Positions 25,165-39,600 of a stretch of DNA of 64,000 nucleotides are shown here, in pieces. The translations under genes were made by a program, and so were the position numbers. The notes below the pieces were generated by a model. That model worked only from the letters and a program-made list of their open reading frames with translations. It was not told the origin of the DNA and searched no databases. The stretch is from Hippopus hippopus (lineage: Eukaryota; Mollusca; Bivalvia; Cardiida; Cardiidae). The stretch spans positions 7,178,242 to 7,242,241 of the forward strand of contig OX328097.1 of NCBI GenBank assembly GCA_946811185.2, in the 5' to 3' direction. Position 1 is the stretch's first letter; every line of letters begins with the position of its first letter.

Positions 25165-25169
25165 ATGGA

Positions 25170-26500
25170 ACCTTGCTCAATTTGCAATGTTTCACAACAT
25201 TTTAGTTGTATCATAACAGCCATTATACTTATCTATTTGTTTTTTGAATTTGCACAACTGTCTGCACAAGCTGCGTGTTGCTTTTCCTCATCAACATATT
25301 TTTTGAGGGAGAAAAGTATGTATCTGTGTTGTGCAAAATCAAATTCTGTTGTCTAGCAAAGTGTTCCTGAAGGTTGGTTGCTTTCAACATTTTGCAATTG
25401 TATCACAGCAAACAATGCAGCTATCCATATTCCATGTATTACTAGAGTTGGGAATGTTTCTACTTGAAAATCTCTGTTGAGGGAGAGAAGTATATTTTGG
25501 GCGTTTGTATGACATAAACCAGGATTATAATGATAGTATAATATACCAATAATATCTCATATACACAATACTTTTACCATCATCATTAACTGCAACTTGC
25601 CACAGTGAAAAAGTTTTAGGAGATAAAAGTCTACATTCAATGAAAAGAGCATTTGCGGAAGCAACCAACCATTTGCATGTTACATTTTATCGCAAAAAGA
25701 TTGGTCCTTGTGTCATACTGTTTTCCAAAGATTTCTACAGTGGATTTATGTAAAATCAAATTTATTAGGCATTAAGTTAAAACTTGCTAAAGAAACACAT
25801 TTTTCTGCACCATTTAATTTTGCAACACACATGTAGCTCAATATTCATGGCTGCCTTGAGGTTTTCAGTGAGAAATTTTAAAATATCAATTTCAACATAA
25901 ATTTTCTGTGTACAATGTGAATTTTTTTGAAAATTTAAAAAATGAAAAACATTTGAAGGAAACGCAAAAACATATTTTTTTTAATAGCACAGAAATCATT
26001 TTGAAAAGAATTGATCACTGGCTGCAACTGGTCTTTACAAATACGATCCCTGTAGAGAACTACCAATGTTACAGTCACATTTAAATTGTCGTCTGCAAAT
26101 GTTTTCGATTTGAACGTCTTCATTTTCGTCGTTTGGTGAAGAGTAAGGGCTCCTTAACGACTGATAGTTTGCTGTGTTCGAATTGAATTTATTCGTCTAT
26201 ATTTAGCCATCTTTACACGCAAATAAAAAAAAAACAGTCTTTTTTGAGATTTTCTGAAAAGTCTTGCGCACCGAAATCCGGTTGAATGTCACTTAAATGA
26301 CTCGAAAACGTTTACAGCAGAAACAAATGAAACTCTTGGTTTCGCTTGTCAGCCATGATGGCCTTTACTCATACAGATTTACTTTAATGCCTTTTCAAAC
26401 GGTGTCGGTCAAGGTCAGACTGCACAACAGGTACAGTCTAGTTTTGGATCTGAAATGTCCAAGCGAAATCAGCCTTTGAAGCATTGATGTCTTACAAACT
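25170..26500. other. No gene seen
   Basis: AT-rich sequence. Contains a family A flank fragment at about 25935-26130 and little else. Confidence 0.5.
26395..26465. repeat. Family C palindrome, worn
   Basis: ggtcagactgcacaacaggt core. Confidence 0.65.
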
Positions 26501-26539
26501 GGCTAAAAATGAACGTTTCTCTTACCTAGCTCACGCGGT

Positions 26540-26765
26540 CAACCTTTTTGCCAAACAACCCTCAGTTTTCACGACCTCGAAAAGGCACTCTTCAAAACAT
26601 TGCTGGAAAAGGAGAAAATACTGGTAACCAGCATTTTGTCCTTTTCCCGCAATGATTTCTACCCTACAAAAGACAAATCCCATCAATGGAGACATATTTA
26701 ATTTGTCGTCTGCAAATGCTTTCAATTTGGACAAGTCTAAAAGTTTTGTCGTCTGGTAGAGTAAA
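26540..26765. mobile_element. Family A copy
   Basis: Hairpin 26597-26655; flank tcgtctgcaaatgctttc at 26705. Confidence 0.75.
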
Positions 26766-27438
26766 ACATGTACTCTTGTTATTAGTGTTGTGTTACATGC
26801 TACTTTTCAATTAGGAAAAAGAACAAAGTTGACCAGTGCGGTAATGCGGAACAAGGCCAATGAAGCTACGAGGAGCATTCTGGTTGGCTAATTTGAGTGA
26901 TGTCAAAAACCGTTTCATATGTCGTAAAGGTAAAGTCGTAAATTATATTGTTTCATAGCTGTAAAAATCAATTAAAGGCCACTAAACAGTTCACTATAAT
27001 TTCAGCGAAGGGCAATGGCGTGGAGTGAGTTTTGCAAGGTTATGTTTAAATCCAAATAAAACTTGAGTCGCAGCTTGCTCTTGGTTTGATAAGAGCGATA
27101 GATTCTTGTATTAGTAACAATATCTCTGGCTTTCATTGTTCTTACAAAATCAAATTGAATTTTTAGAGACAGGCAAACCACAGTGACAAATGATAAAGTG
27201 TTCATCGTCAAAAGCACTGTGCACATTGTCACAATGAATTTTTGTAAGTCATGTACGGCTAAAGTACACGCTCTAGTTGTATGTTTGGTTCATTCAGTCG
27301 GGTGCCTTCGTCTTTGATTGTAGAAACAACAATGTGCCTAAAACCCCCTTTTCTTATGATCGTTAAAACACTGGAACCCTTCTTAAAGGGTGAATTTGTA
27401 GAGTGCCAGAAAATAAAGTGGATATTTTCAGCCAGTTA

Positions 27439-27615
27439 GTTAACTGTTTGCCAGAAGACAAAATTTTAGATTCGTCCATATTGAACGTACTTTAAGCTGC
27501 AAATCAAATTGGGCTTATATGAACAGATTTGTCTTCGATGGCAGAAAATACCTTGGCAACAGCAGAAAACACAAGTTACAAGCATTTACTCCTTTTCCCT
27601 CATTGCCCTATTCTA
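27439..27615. mobile_element. Family A copy, eroded
   Basis: Left end GTTAACTGTTTGCCAG; hairpin poorly preserved. Confidence 0.5.
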
Positions 27616-27619
27616 TCGG

Positions 27620-29005
27620 ATCCATCGGTTAAATTGCAGTGCGACAAAAAAATGAAATGAAAGTTTTCAGTCAATTAAGAATACAAAAATGTTGCACTGT
27701 CAAGAGTGTTGTATCAAATAAATTGTCTGACTGTATATGTAGCCAGGTCATATTTTTCTGATACTTCAGTACTTTGATTTCCTTTTCAGCAGTTTTTCCT
27801 TTTGGCCCATTTCTCCTCTGTGGTAACAGCATTCTATGCACGTGATCCCTGCTTAAATTCAGAGCGGCAGCAGATTTCATTCAAAGAAGACGTGTCTTGT
27901 TTAGCTGAAATTGTTTTTGTCTTCCCATTTGAGGGGGAAAATTCTATCCTTTGTGGTTTGTCTATGACTCTATCTTACTGTCTCTTACTTATCTTGGTTG
28001 CAAATAAGTTGACATTCAATTATACGCGTTTTACGTTCGTTTTATTTTGGAATTTAATTAGTTTTCGCGTGTCATGACTGCGCGTTGTGAAATGGCAGCA
28101 TTCGTCACTTTAACTCATAATCTTTTTTTAGGTCGCAGGGTCTTCTTTGCATTAGTTATTAATTGCTAATAATCCTTGCATGTTTTAATTGCAGCATTAA
28201 CAGCACAGCGTGTGGTTGTTGGTGGTGTGTGTGTGTTGCAGAGTTTATAGTTGTATTCAATTCCTCAAATTGGTGAGTTGCCTTTGTTGTATCATACTGT
28301 GTAATTCAGGTTTTTATTGTATATTTATTGTTTGTTTGGTCACTAGGTAACTAGAACTGGTGATGAGCAACGTGTAGCTTTCTACAGCTTTTGCTTGGGC
28401 TAAGTAAAAAACTCTAGAAGAGCTACCAGCAGATGTGAGAAATGTTCAAGCCATAAATTGTCTGTCTTACAGCATTTATTTCAATGTAATAACTATTTCT
28501 GCATTTCAGAGATGGGTGAGTTGTTGTATATTGTATTTAGTGTGTTTTATTGTTCTTTCACAGATGCAAAGCTTTTTACAAGATTAAAAAGTAAACCTAT
28601 TGTACCAGTGTTACCTCACTAGTAAGGAACCACCAGTAGAGCTGTGCAGAACTGTATTTTGTATTCTACCCGTAACAGTGTTTGTTTGTCAGTGCGTGCT
28701 GAGCTAGTAAGGGAGCCCACCAAACACTCATTACATATACATTCAATAAGACTGATCAGTCTGGTCTTGATCTGTCCAGTCTGGTCTTGACCTACACTGC
28801 CCACAAAAGCAACTTATGTTACTGGTTAAGTTGATTACAATTCTTTGAGGAAATCAAAGGGCTGAAATCACTTAATTGGGTGGGGTAATAAATGATCAAC
28901 CACGAAGTAAAGATTGCAACAAATAAGCTTTAAATTGAACACAATTTGGTTCATTGTTGTGGCTTACAAAGCATTTGTATAAGTAGTATAATTCAAATAC
29001 AATAA
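27620..29005. other. No gene seen
   Basis: AT/GT-rich stretch with a family C remnant near 28740-28806. Two AATAAA motifs on the minus strand (28318-28313, 28329-28324) could serve DHX57 transcripts but are far from the stop codon. Confidence 0.4.
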
Positions 29006-29007
29006 CA

Positions 29008-29330
29008 CTGGCACCATACTGTGTGAAAAGGGGGTTTAATGCATCTGCAAAAAGTATTGACCCAGGTTGACTTGTGCATTCTGCACAGGCTGACTTTACG
29101 GCTACATTTGATTTTGTGCTACAGTAGACTTGCGCAAAACAAAAAGTTACAAAAAAACAAAGTGTCGTTTCGGATTAGCCTGAGCAGACTGCGCAGGCTT
29201 ATCTGAGACGACACTTTACGCAAATGTTCAAATGCCTCTTTTCGCGTGTTGCAGGCCAATTATGATGACTTGATTGGTATATTGTATCACAGAGATGCAT
29301 TAAATCCCCTTTTGACCAGAGCATGGCTCC
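29008..29330. mobile_element. Family B MITE with a different palindromic core
   Basis: Core 29160-29220 carries aaagtgtcgt and its complement acgacacttt instead of the usual centre, so it is either a subfamily or a nested MITE. Confidence 0.7.
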
Positions 29331-30420
29331 TTTGTATTTGAATACAGTAAATCTTGGAATCAAATACAATAACATTAGTAAAATGTCAACAAATCCACTA
29401 TATCGATTGCATTTTGCTCTTATCCTCAGATTTGTGTCCATGTTATTCAGTTTACATTCTTTCACCCATCTAAGCCATCATTTTCTACTAGGAGGCATTT
29501 TTCAAAAACATACATATCTGATTTCGACATTCTGGGTACTAAACCGGACAACTTTTCAAAACATCAACCATTATTTTGAGTTTCATAATATAAACATTTA
29601 CTCAATAAAATGCAACCTGGTCATGAGTCATCCTGCCATGATTAGCATGGTTACCTAGCTATGAAACAGTCAGTTATAAATACAGCCCCTATAGGCTCAG
29701 GAAGAAGCCAAGACATTTTTTTTTTTGATAAGTCTGTGGAAAAACCCTGCACAAATTCTGGTTTTCCTTAATTCTATATTTAGAAACTGTATACAAAGAT
29801 TTGCAGTAAACAATGCTATTTTTTAAAATTTTTAAAATTTTTCCTGTTTGAAAATAATTGAATTTGTAAGAAATCTGGAGTGGAAAATTGGCTAGTTTTT
29901 TTGCTATAGAAGTATTGTGTTGAGTCATTTTCTCCCTTGCTACTGTTCTAGTGCCAGAGTTCTAGTTTACACACTGCGTATTAATAATTATCCTGTACAG
30001 GATAGTGATGCATCAAAGCAGAAGATCTAATCTTCAAAGAATATGAAATGCGCAGACAACACCATCTAAGCGCCTTTGTGCACTGCCAACCCTTTACCAA
30101 ACAAACTTGCATGACAAATTTCTGCACATGTACAAGGTACCTCGATGGATGGTACAGTCAGAAAACTAGCATCATTCCAAATTTCACTTAAGGGGAAGTA
30201 AATATGTTATCAAGCTGATTCAGTTGTCTTTCAGCAGTTATCTTTTCCAATATAGACAATTTACTAGCATGTCGCAGAATACTCTCTTTACTTCAGCTTT
30301 TTCTACTGACTTCACAATATTTTCAAGAGGCTTCTAAATCATGGACATAAAATCACAGGACTATTTGGCAAAAGCTGAGAGACATTTCAAAATTCAGGGA
30401 AAATAATCACTACACCATGC

Positions 30421-30580
30421 CATTACTGTGTGGTAATCAGGTGAACAACAGAACTGATGATTTCACTGTGTGGTGATCAGACAAACCATAGTACTGATGA
30501 TTTTACCATGTCTTGATCAGACAAGCTATAGTTTTGATGATTTTACTGTGTGGTGATCAGGCGAACTATAGTACTGATGA
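30421..30580. repeat. 40-bp tandem array, four units, overlapping the DHX57 stop codon
   Basis: Units are 30541-30580 (coding end plus stop), 30501-30540, 30461-30500 and 30421-30460, all exactly 40 bp and clearly homologous. The first unit is conserved as protein in other animals, so the downstream units are copies of coding sequence now in the 3' UTR. Confidence 0.92.
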
Positions 30581-30686
30581 TTTTACTACCACGGGGACAA
30601 GCACACAAGTCCATGTGAGGATTTTCTATCTTGTCTGTCAGCAGCTGATCCAACTCTAGTCTTAGTTCTCTAACAAGCTCAGCAAC
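30543..30686 (-). CDS. DHX57: DHX57 last coding exon and stop
   Basis: Encodes [20 protein letters not shown], then [20 protein letters not shown] and TAA at 30545-30543. The end matches the human C-terminus in length and sequence type. The final 40 bp form the first unit of a 40-bp tandem array. Confidence 0.96.
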   Translation of the reverse strand, partial: VAELVRELRLELDQLLTDKIENPHMDLCACPRGSKIISTIVRLITTQ

Positions 30687-33600
30687 CTAAGTTAGGCAAA
30701 AAATTAACTTAAAAAGCATACTTCCAACACATTTACTATGTTTCTTTCACATTTCTTTTATACATTCCTTGAATTCCTCTTTAAAACTAGTTTATATGTT
30801 TAGGCCATAAATCATGAATGAACTGATTCCCTAACATGGAGCAAGGCTTCTACATCAAAATTTGGTACTTTTTGTAACCGTAATATATATCTATTATGTA
30901 AGAGAAACAAGTCACATAGTGCTATATTTCCTGGGTTTTAAAAGTACCATGGTGAGATTCTGTAGTGCTATACCAAAGGACATTTCTGTGAGACGTTTTG
31001 CCAGCATGGATCAATCTAAAAACCTCTAAAAAGGAATGCTAATACTTTAACTCTTCCAATCTACAAAATTTTAGACTGGTGCAAATTGAAAGCATTATGC
31101 GACGACAAATTAAAGATGACTCAGAATCTGAAATTTTCCATGGAAGGGTAGAAAACATTGTGGGGAACGGAGAAAATGCTGGTTATCAGCGTTTTCTCCT
31201 TTTCCCATAATGCTTTCAAACTCAGGATTGTGTGGTACAGGGTTAATTATAGAGCCACAAAAGATTTCACCAACAAACTACTGTATTTCATCTAATTAAT
31301 CTGACGGAGCTCCATGCAAAACGCCAACAGGTTGCTTTTATTTTATAGCCAATTTCCTGAAATTTAAGTGCTGTCATATAGTTGAGTAAATGCTGTATTT
31401 TCTAGGGGTTTTCCAGAGGCCTCAGGGAGTAAGTATTATGGTGGTGGTGGTGGTGGGGGCCGCTACTTTTAGGGAGGGAGCGTTATCTTAATTAGGTGAA
31501 ATACGGTATAAACAATTTTATGATACCTGATGAGAATCAGCCCTAAACCTGATCCAGCCTTCATCCACAGACAATATAAAATTCCCTCTAGAAAGGTCAA
31601 TGTCTATCTGACCTCCACCAAACAGCAGTAACGGGTACACAGACACCATGGTGCAGTCTCGTACATATATCTGTAACATTGAGGTAGGATGTTTATTAAC
31701 AGTAAAATTTGGTTTTCATTAAAGTGATAGAATTTCGATTTAATAGCATAGAAACATTGGCAGAAAAGATTGTATGGTGTTTAACACTGTTTTCATCATT
31801 ATTTCAGTTATATGAGGCTGCCAATGCACCTATCCATGTTTTCTTGGAGTTTCTTTGTACTCCGCACAATATTCTTTCAAAGCCACTGGCTGCTTTCCCA
31901 CATAACCGTTTTTGAAACAGCAGTCAGCCATGAGTGAAGAATGAATCCTGTCACAATGACTATCATCAATCCTTGGAAAGAAATTGGCCAAGCCAGGGAT
32001 CGAACCAGCTACCCCCTGTTCTCAAGTCCTGCATGCTTCCAACAGAGCGACTGGGGCAGACAAGAAGAAAAATGCTAACTGCCAGCATTTTTTACTCATC
32101 CTAGATATTTTCAAAAGCCATCTTTCTTAGTATCAATGAAACATGAAATTTTTTGTTTAAGTATATCAATCCATTTCCTCTAAAAAGCGCAGCAAGTAAC
32201 TTTGAAAGAAATATTGTCAACTATGGATAATCAACACTACAGATGAAAAAGGTCAAATGCAGATGGTTACATGTTGATGGTGTTAAGAAAAAATTTTATT
32301 TTATTTTTATTGTTTATTTTTAACATACCACTGACTAGCGCAAGTGTGCTGACAGGGAAAATCTTTTAGGAAAAAGAAATGTACTGTATTTGTTTATTAC
32401 TAATTACAACCTACTGCTTCCTAATTAACCAAACAACTTTTCTGATTCTATTTAAAAAGTCAGCTTCCTTTCCTTCAGAGGTTTCTTGAATATGTCACCT
32501 GCTTTAGTACATGTATGTGGTATGTTTACATTTAGCTTGTAATGATTTATTCTTTACCCAAGAAAACAAGTCTGCACCAGACAACTTTGTTCTCATTTTT
32601 TTCTATCGATCTTTTACCACATAATCCAAGTTGAAATGACCCTGAGGAAAAATCTTTTTGAAAACCTAGTGAGAAAAGGAGAAAATGCTGTCAACCAAGG
32701 TTTTCTACACTTACACAGACAACTACCATCATTTATGGTAAATTTGATTTGTAATTTGCAAGTGCATTCAATTTAGGCCAAGTCTAAAATTTTATCATTT
32801 TGTAAAGAGTAAAAAGTAGCCTACCTCAGAACCCAATAAGTTGTAATGTGCGAAGTAATTAGTTGAGGGCTGGTACATGTATATTAATAGATGGAATAAC
32901 ACCACCATTACTTACTCTTGTAGTCTTGACTTTCTCATGGTACACTAAATATGGACTCTCGTAGTATCTGACTTGAAAGTTGACAGAAGATGGATGGATT
33001 TTGATCTGTAAATATATAAAACAATTACTGAACTATACATGTGTAATTCTCTTTTAAACTCCTGATACAGTACTTCATTTCTGCGATGTACCCTTTAACT
33101 CTTTACCATACTCAAAACATTTTAGCCTTGTCCAAACAAAAAGCACTTGCAGTCAACAAACCATATTTCATATCACTGATACACACAAACCTCACAACCA
33201 TATATAGACTTACCATGGATCCTTTGGGTTTTTTTTTTTTTTCTCTTATTTTTTGGTTTGAATATAGTTTCCACTAGTGTCAACAGTGTTTAAGCTAAGT
33301 GACATTGAAAACTAACATTTTTTTTTTTTCTAGCCTACACCAGAGCTGCTTATTGCCCAAGGGCAATCAAAATAAATCGGCCCAAAAAATAATTTTCTAA
33401 TATGTAACAGATCACTGGATAAATAAAATCGACATTTTCAGATTTAAAAAAAAAAAACCCTAAAATTTTGTATTTTCATGAATTCTTTAGTATGAAAGAA
33501 TATTTTTCAAAATGTAAGACCATTTAAATCTTTGAGCAGACTACATATTAGTGCAGCCTGATCCTGATCTATGTCAAATGTGCATTCACAGTAGTTTATA

Positions 33601-36600
33601 TCAATAGTAATCACATCAACTAAGACTACTTTCAAGGATTCTTGTGTTATTCTGAAAGACAAAGCAAAACAACTTACATATCCATCTTGTTTTGTTTTAA
33701 ATCTAATGTCCTCTGTTTTGGGAGCTATTGGCACACTACCTACAGGATAATTAAGAGTAAAACTTATAGCTTAGAAAACAATGTTGGAAAAGAAGTAATA
33801 TCTTTTTGTAAGAAAGTGCTCTTTTTCCAAGAAGATTTTAGGCATTATTACTGGAAGAATTCTGTTATATGAAATATATGAGAATAAAAGAAACAGTGGT
33901 TTTGCTAAAATTCTTCATCTCAGTTCATATTTACACACTGAAGAATGAAAGATACACAATTCTTAAACAAAGGAAAAACACATCCTTTGGTGCTTTCTTC
34001 TGAAACCAAGTCCTAATCGACAATCTTGATGTGTACAGGCTTATGCATGACAGATATGATGTATTTTGAGAAGATGACGAGAAAACATGGCAGAGATTGC
34101 ATGGAGTTTGCATGGGATTTAAACCTTCTCACAACTGTCCAGGCTACACTACACAACTTGTCAAATAAAAACAACACTGTAGCTTTACTGTCTAGTCCTA
34201 ATTTTTATAAACTTTTATCACACAATCCTGTGTTTTCATGACCCTGAAGATGAAAGCCTTTGAAAACACTGTTGGAAAAGGAGAAAATGCTGGTAACCAG
34301 CATTTTCTAACTTTTCCAACAATGTTTTCTACCTATTTAAAGACAATTTTCACCATTTCAACCACATTTAATTCATCTGCCGATGCTTTGGATTTGTTGT
34401 CTAAAATCTAAAGTCTAAAATTTTGTTGTTTAGTGAAGAGACAAGAAATAATGAACAACAGCTATTTAACAATGCAAGTCTTACCTCCAGCTGTTTGAGC
34501 ATACTGTTGTTCTGGTGTGAGGACCTGTACTATGTTTGGATAGAGAGCACCAACAAGTATAGCGGATACAAGTCTCATATTTCCTCCATTCAAGTTAGCC
34601 TGTAATGTATTATTTAAAGTATTGAGGTCTTTCTAAATACCCAGACATAATTAAGTAAATACCTTTATCACACAAAAATTACATGAAAAGGAGTAAATAG
34701 CTATTCAAAGCAATAGCTCCTTTCCTTTAAATGTATTTCATATCATTCTGAGAGCTGTAGCAAATGCATATCCCAACCTCCGTCATTCTGTTCGGTATAA
34801 GCTGTAAGTAAACATGTACTTTTAGAAGGGAATCTCTGATGCAGTATCTTAACATATCTAACAAGTACAGCTAAATATTTGAATTACCTTTTTGTGTGTG
34901 TTTTTATTCATTAACATCATGTGACGTATTTGACCAATCAAACTTTATATACCAGAATCTTCACTCGTTTGGCATTTTTTTTTTTTCAGTAAAAAACTAC
35001 ATGAACAATACTTTTGCAAAAGAAGGTTTGATGCACTTCTGTGATGCATTGTATCAAACAACTCGTAAACGATTCATATAATACTGCAAAAGGATGTATT
35101 TCCCAACATTGGATATACTATGGTGCAATACACTATTGAAACTCTATAACATAACAAATGCCATGGTTGTTCCACGTACATACATGTAAACACTTTCATC
35201 ATTTGTAAAAATATTTGCTCCAATATCTCCACAGACAAATTGATCACTGTGGTTTCAACATTTTCCCGGGCCTACATCTACCACCCACTTTTGATATCTT
35301 TCATAGTCTAATATTCAGGAATTTTCTATTTCTCAAAGTAACACAATTCTTGACTGTAACCAAATGATTTAGCCAATCAGAAATTGTGTTACTTTCTCAA
35401 TCTGGAATATGACTGAGAATGGATTTAAGAATGGTTGGTGAATACAGGCCCAGGTGTTCTTGCTTTTGACAAGTCAAAATTTGCACATAGGCTAATAAGC
35501 AACTCACAATGAATGTAAACTGTACAAACTACAAAATACCTACCTCCTCCCCCGTCACAGCAGGCACTCCATCTCCCCCTGTTATTCTTGCTGCTTTTTC
35601 CACATCCTTCGTAGAGATACCCTCTCTTACAAATCCTATATCCGACAGAAGCTCAACAAACTGTTGTTTCATACTGGAGAGCATCTAAAAATATATGTTG
35701 AACGAAAGAATAAAAATTTAGTACAAGTAATATATTTGTTAAACAATTATACATGTGCATTATTTGATAATACAGCTTTTGCCTTGACCTTTTACTACCT
35801 AATTCCAAATTTTTACAACCATAAGAAAAAAGCCCTTTGAAAACATTGTAAGACAAGGAGAAAATACTGGTAAGCAGCATTATCTGCTTTTCACACAATC
35901 TTCTCTACCCTTCCAGAGACAAGTCCTTATGTTTGAAATAGATTTGATTTGTCATCTGCAAAACCTGCCAAATTGCACAAAACTTAACTACAAAGTTTCT
36001 AACGCATGGATGGACAGGTGGAAGGATGGGCTGACAGACACACGGACAGACAAAGAGGGACCTGTCACCTAACATAATGCACCTGGCTTGGCATATAATA
36101 GGGCGAAATGATGGATATCAGCATTTTCTCCATTTTCCACAAAGTTTTCAATGACCTCCTTCTTCAGGATCATTAAAACACAGGATTGTTTGGTTAAAGA
36201 GTTGAGAAAGAATTGGTTTCCTTCTTCATCTGAAATGTCAACAATTTCTTTAGAGTTCAAAACTGAAAAATCCGTTGAAAAGCAATTTGCTTCGTGCAAG
36301 TCATAAAAGAGATAATTCAAAACCTGTAGTGATCTTTGAGACAGAAAGTTGTCCTGACAAAAACGGTACGCCTCCTGCCCACTGCTCTTTTTGGCCTCCA
36401 ACCATTGCTGTAAATGATGAAAGTAAACATTAGCCTTTCACTCGTATAAAACTCCGTACCAACATGCATAAGATATTTTTGAAATCACAATGTGGAAAAG
36501 GACCTCTTGACAAGCAACTGTTTTTTTTCAATACCATCCCAAAAGACATTTCCTTTTCTGTCAAATATTTACTTTTTTGTTCCATCTGTAATAGTCTGTG

Positions 36601-39600
36601 GTAAATGTCAACAGCAGCCTTCATGGTAAAATCTAAAGATTCTTAAGAAAACCTAACAAGAGCGGCAAATTGTCGCAAGATAAGCCCGTCCAACCGCCAG
36701 TTGTCGAGGGGGGATAATAAACGTAAAGGGCAGGTAGAGGAAAATAGTAGTGCAGCAGAAATCATGTAAGTGATTGAAATAGGCATGAATGTCTCCTCTA
36801 ATGTTAAGGAAACATGCATATAAAGTTTCAGGTCATCCCAACATGAAAAGACAAAGTTATATTGTAGAGAAGCATGAAAAGCTGTAAAAAAAAATAATGA
36901 ATAGGGAATAATTCCAAATAGGCATTAGGTAAGGTTACGGCTCCAGTGCATTGCACTTTTCGTAACTCAACAAACATGTTTACCAAGTCTCAAGTCAATT
37001 TGACTTGAGGTGACAAAGTTCCGTTCAAGACAAGCAAGAAATACTGTAAAAATGAAGATCAAAGTGGAATTAGTCAAAATCTGCACTAGGTAGAGTTATT
37101 GTTCTTGCACACTGTACTCCGTAATGATTATTGCAACAAACATGCATACCAAGTTTGAAGTTCTTCTGAATTGAGATGAGTTATATTCTGGACAAGCACT
37201 AAATGCTGTAAAAATGACGATCGAAGGGAAATAACTCAAAAACAGCATGAGATAGAGTTACAATTCTTTCGCACTACACTTCCAAATATTGCAACAAATA
37301 AGCATACCATATTTCAAGTCATTCTTACTTAAGATGACAAAGTTATGCTCCGGACAAGCAAGAAATGCTATAAAAATGAAGATCAAAGGGGGAATAACTC
37401 AAAATTCGTGCTAGGAAGCGTTATGGTTCTTGTGCACTGCACTCCATAATTTTTCAACAATCATGCATACCAAATTTGAAGATGTTCAGACTAGAGATGA
37501 CAAAGTTATATTCCAAACAAGCAGAAAATGCTGTAAAAATGACGATCAAAGGGAAATAACTCAGACAGCATGAGGTAGAGTTATGGTTCTTTCGCACTGC
37601 ACTCCGTATTATTGCAACAAACACAAATACCAAGTTTCAAGTCAATCGGACTGGAGATGACAAAGTTAAGCTCTGGACAAAGAACTGGACTGTAAAAATG
37701 AAGATCAAAGTGGAATTACTCAAAATCCGCGCTAGGTAGATTTATTGTTCTTGCGCACTGTACTCCGTAATATTGCAACAAACATGCATACCAAGTTTGA
37801 AGTCCTTCTGACTTGAGATGACAGTTATATTCTGGACAAGCACTAAATGCTGTAAAAATGACGATCAAAAGGAAATAACTCAAAGACAGCACAAGGTAGA
37901 GTTACAATTCTTTCGCACTGCACTTCCAAATATTGCAACAAATAAGCATACCATATTTCAAGTCATTCCTATTTAAGATGACAAAGTTATGCTCCAGACA
38001 TGCAAGAAATGCTAAAAAAATGAAGATCAAAGGGGGAATAACTCAAAATGCGTGCTAGGAAGAGTTATGGTTCTTGTGTACTGCACTGCGTAATTTTTTC
38101 AACAATCATGCATACCAAATTTGAAGATGTTCAGACTAGAGATGACAAAGTTATATTCCGGACAAGCAGAAAATGCTGTAAAAATGACGATCAAAGAGAA
38201 ATAACTCAAAGACAGCATGAGATACAGGGTTGTCAAAATGTTTTTAAATAACAGATCAAAACTGAATTTCGCTAGATCAGGCCGGGGGTCATGGGGGCCG
38301 CCTAGACCCCCTTGTGGGTCCAGGGCAACGCCCTGGTAGGGGGACCAGGGGGGTGAAGCCCCCCAGCCGAAATTGAATTTCAGCAATTCTAAACACCTTG
38401 GAAACCATCTCCTTGCATGCAAATCCCCTCAAACTCCTTCCTCATTATTTGCCAAAATACATTATATTTGCACTTTGGAGAAAATGATATTAAACTTTTT
38501 TTTAATAAAATAGATCATTTCTAATATATTCTTAAGTTTTTTGCACTGGGAAAAAGTGGATTTTTAGAGAAAAATACTGCCATTAGATACAAAATACAAG
38601 TGAAAGAATTTTTATAATAGAGTGTTGTTTAAAAATTATCTGTTTACAGATTCTAGTTTTGTCATTCATTTAATTTGCATTTCTGTGTGTAGTGCCTTTC
38701 ATATTTGTTGTTATAAATGCATATTCTCATGCCTACTTTGTATGTATAGAATCGAATAAATCGGAATCACCCTTGAGGTAATAAAATATATACGTCTACT
38801 TGGTCAAGCTTTACTGCTGCCGAGATCTAACTGGGTAAGAAATGTATCGGTGCAGTTGTATGCCTTGGAATGAGTTGTATATTTGTGCAATTTATTCCTA
38901 TTTTTTTGCATCTGCTTGTGAAAAAATTAGGCAACCCATAAATTTTTGACAACATATCTGAGTCATAACAATCCAATGTAAAGCCGAAATTCAGCAAATT
39001 CATCGGCTTTCCAAGGTTTGACACTAATTTTTTTTCTTTGGGATCCAGCAGGAATCCCTAACTTTATTATCTGGGTGCCCTCCTGATTATTAGGGATCCC
39101 TCCGAAGTTACAAAAAAGTAAATTTTGATTGATCAACTTCTTTTTATTATTTCATTTGATTTTTATTGAGTAAGTCAGATTCATCAGCATTTTGTATGCT
39201 TTGTTTTGTAGAATGGCTACATCATGAGCCAACATATCATTATGCTGCTCCTCCGCATCAATAATCTATTGTACTTTTGAAAAATTTGGATGCAGATCAC
39301 ACAAATCCTGCAAATAAGACCCAGATAATTATGGACTTTTTTCATGTGACACAATCAAAAATGACTAAATACAGATGGGCTATCAGCAAAGTATGTATAT
39401 ATACATGTGAAAAGAAAATAGATATAGGCCTGTGTCACAAGAAATTCAGTGCTGACAACTGTATAAGTACCATGTAGTGCAATGGCCACCATTCCCACAA
39501 AGCACTAAAAACATCTGCCAAGCATGTAACACATATTATATGGATATGAAAAACAGAAATATGGGATACGAGTATCCCAAGAGTGTCACACTAAATGGGA

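Noticed and set aside
28244..28515. Micro-exon-like pieces between gcag and gtgagt sites (28251-28281, 28511-28516)
   Set aside because: Too short, no frame or homology; such pairs arise by chance in GT-rich DNA.
38099..38422. 107-codon minus-strand open frame in the hAT-like element
   Set aside because: It spans the element boundary and a GC-rich palindrome, and has no recognisable transposase motif.
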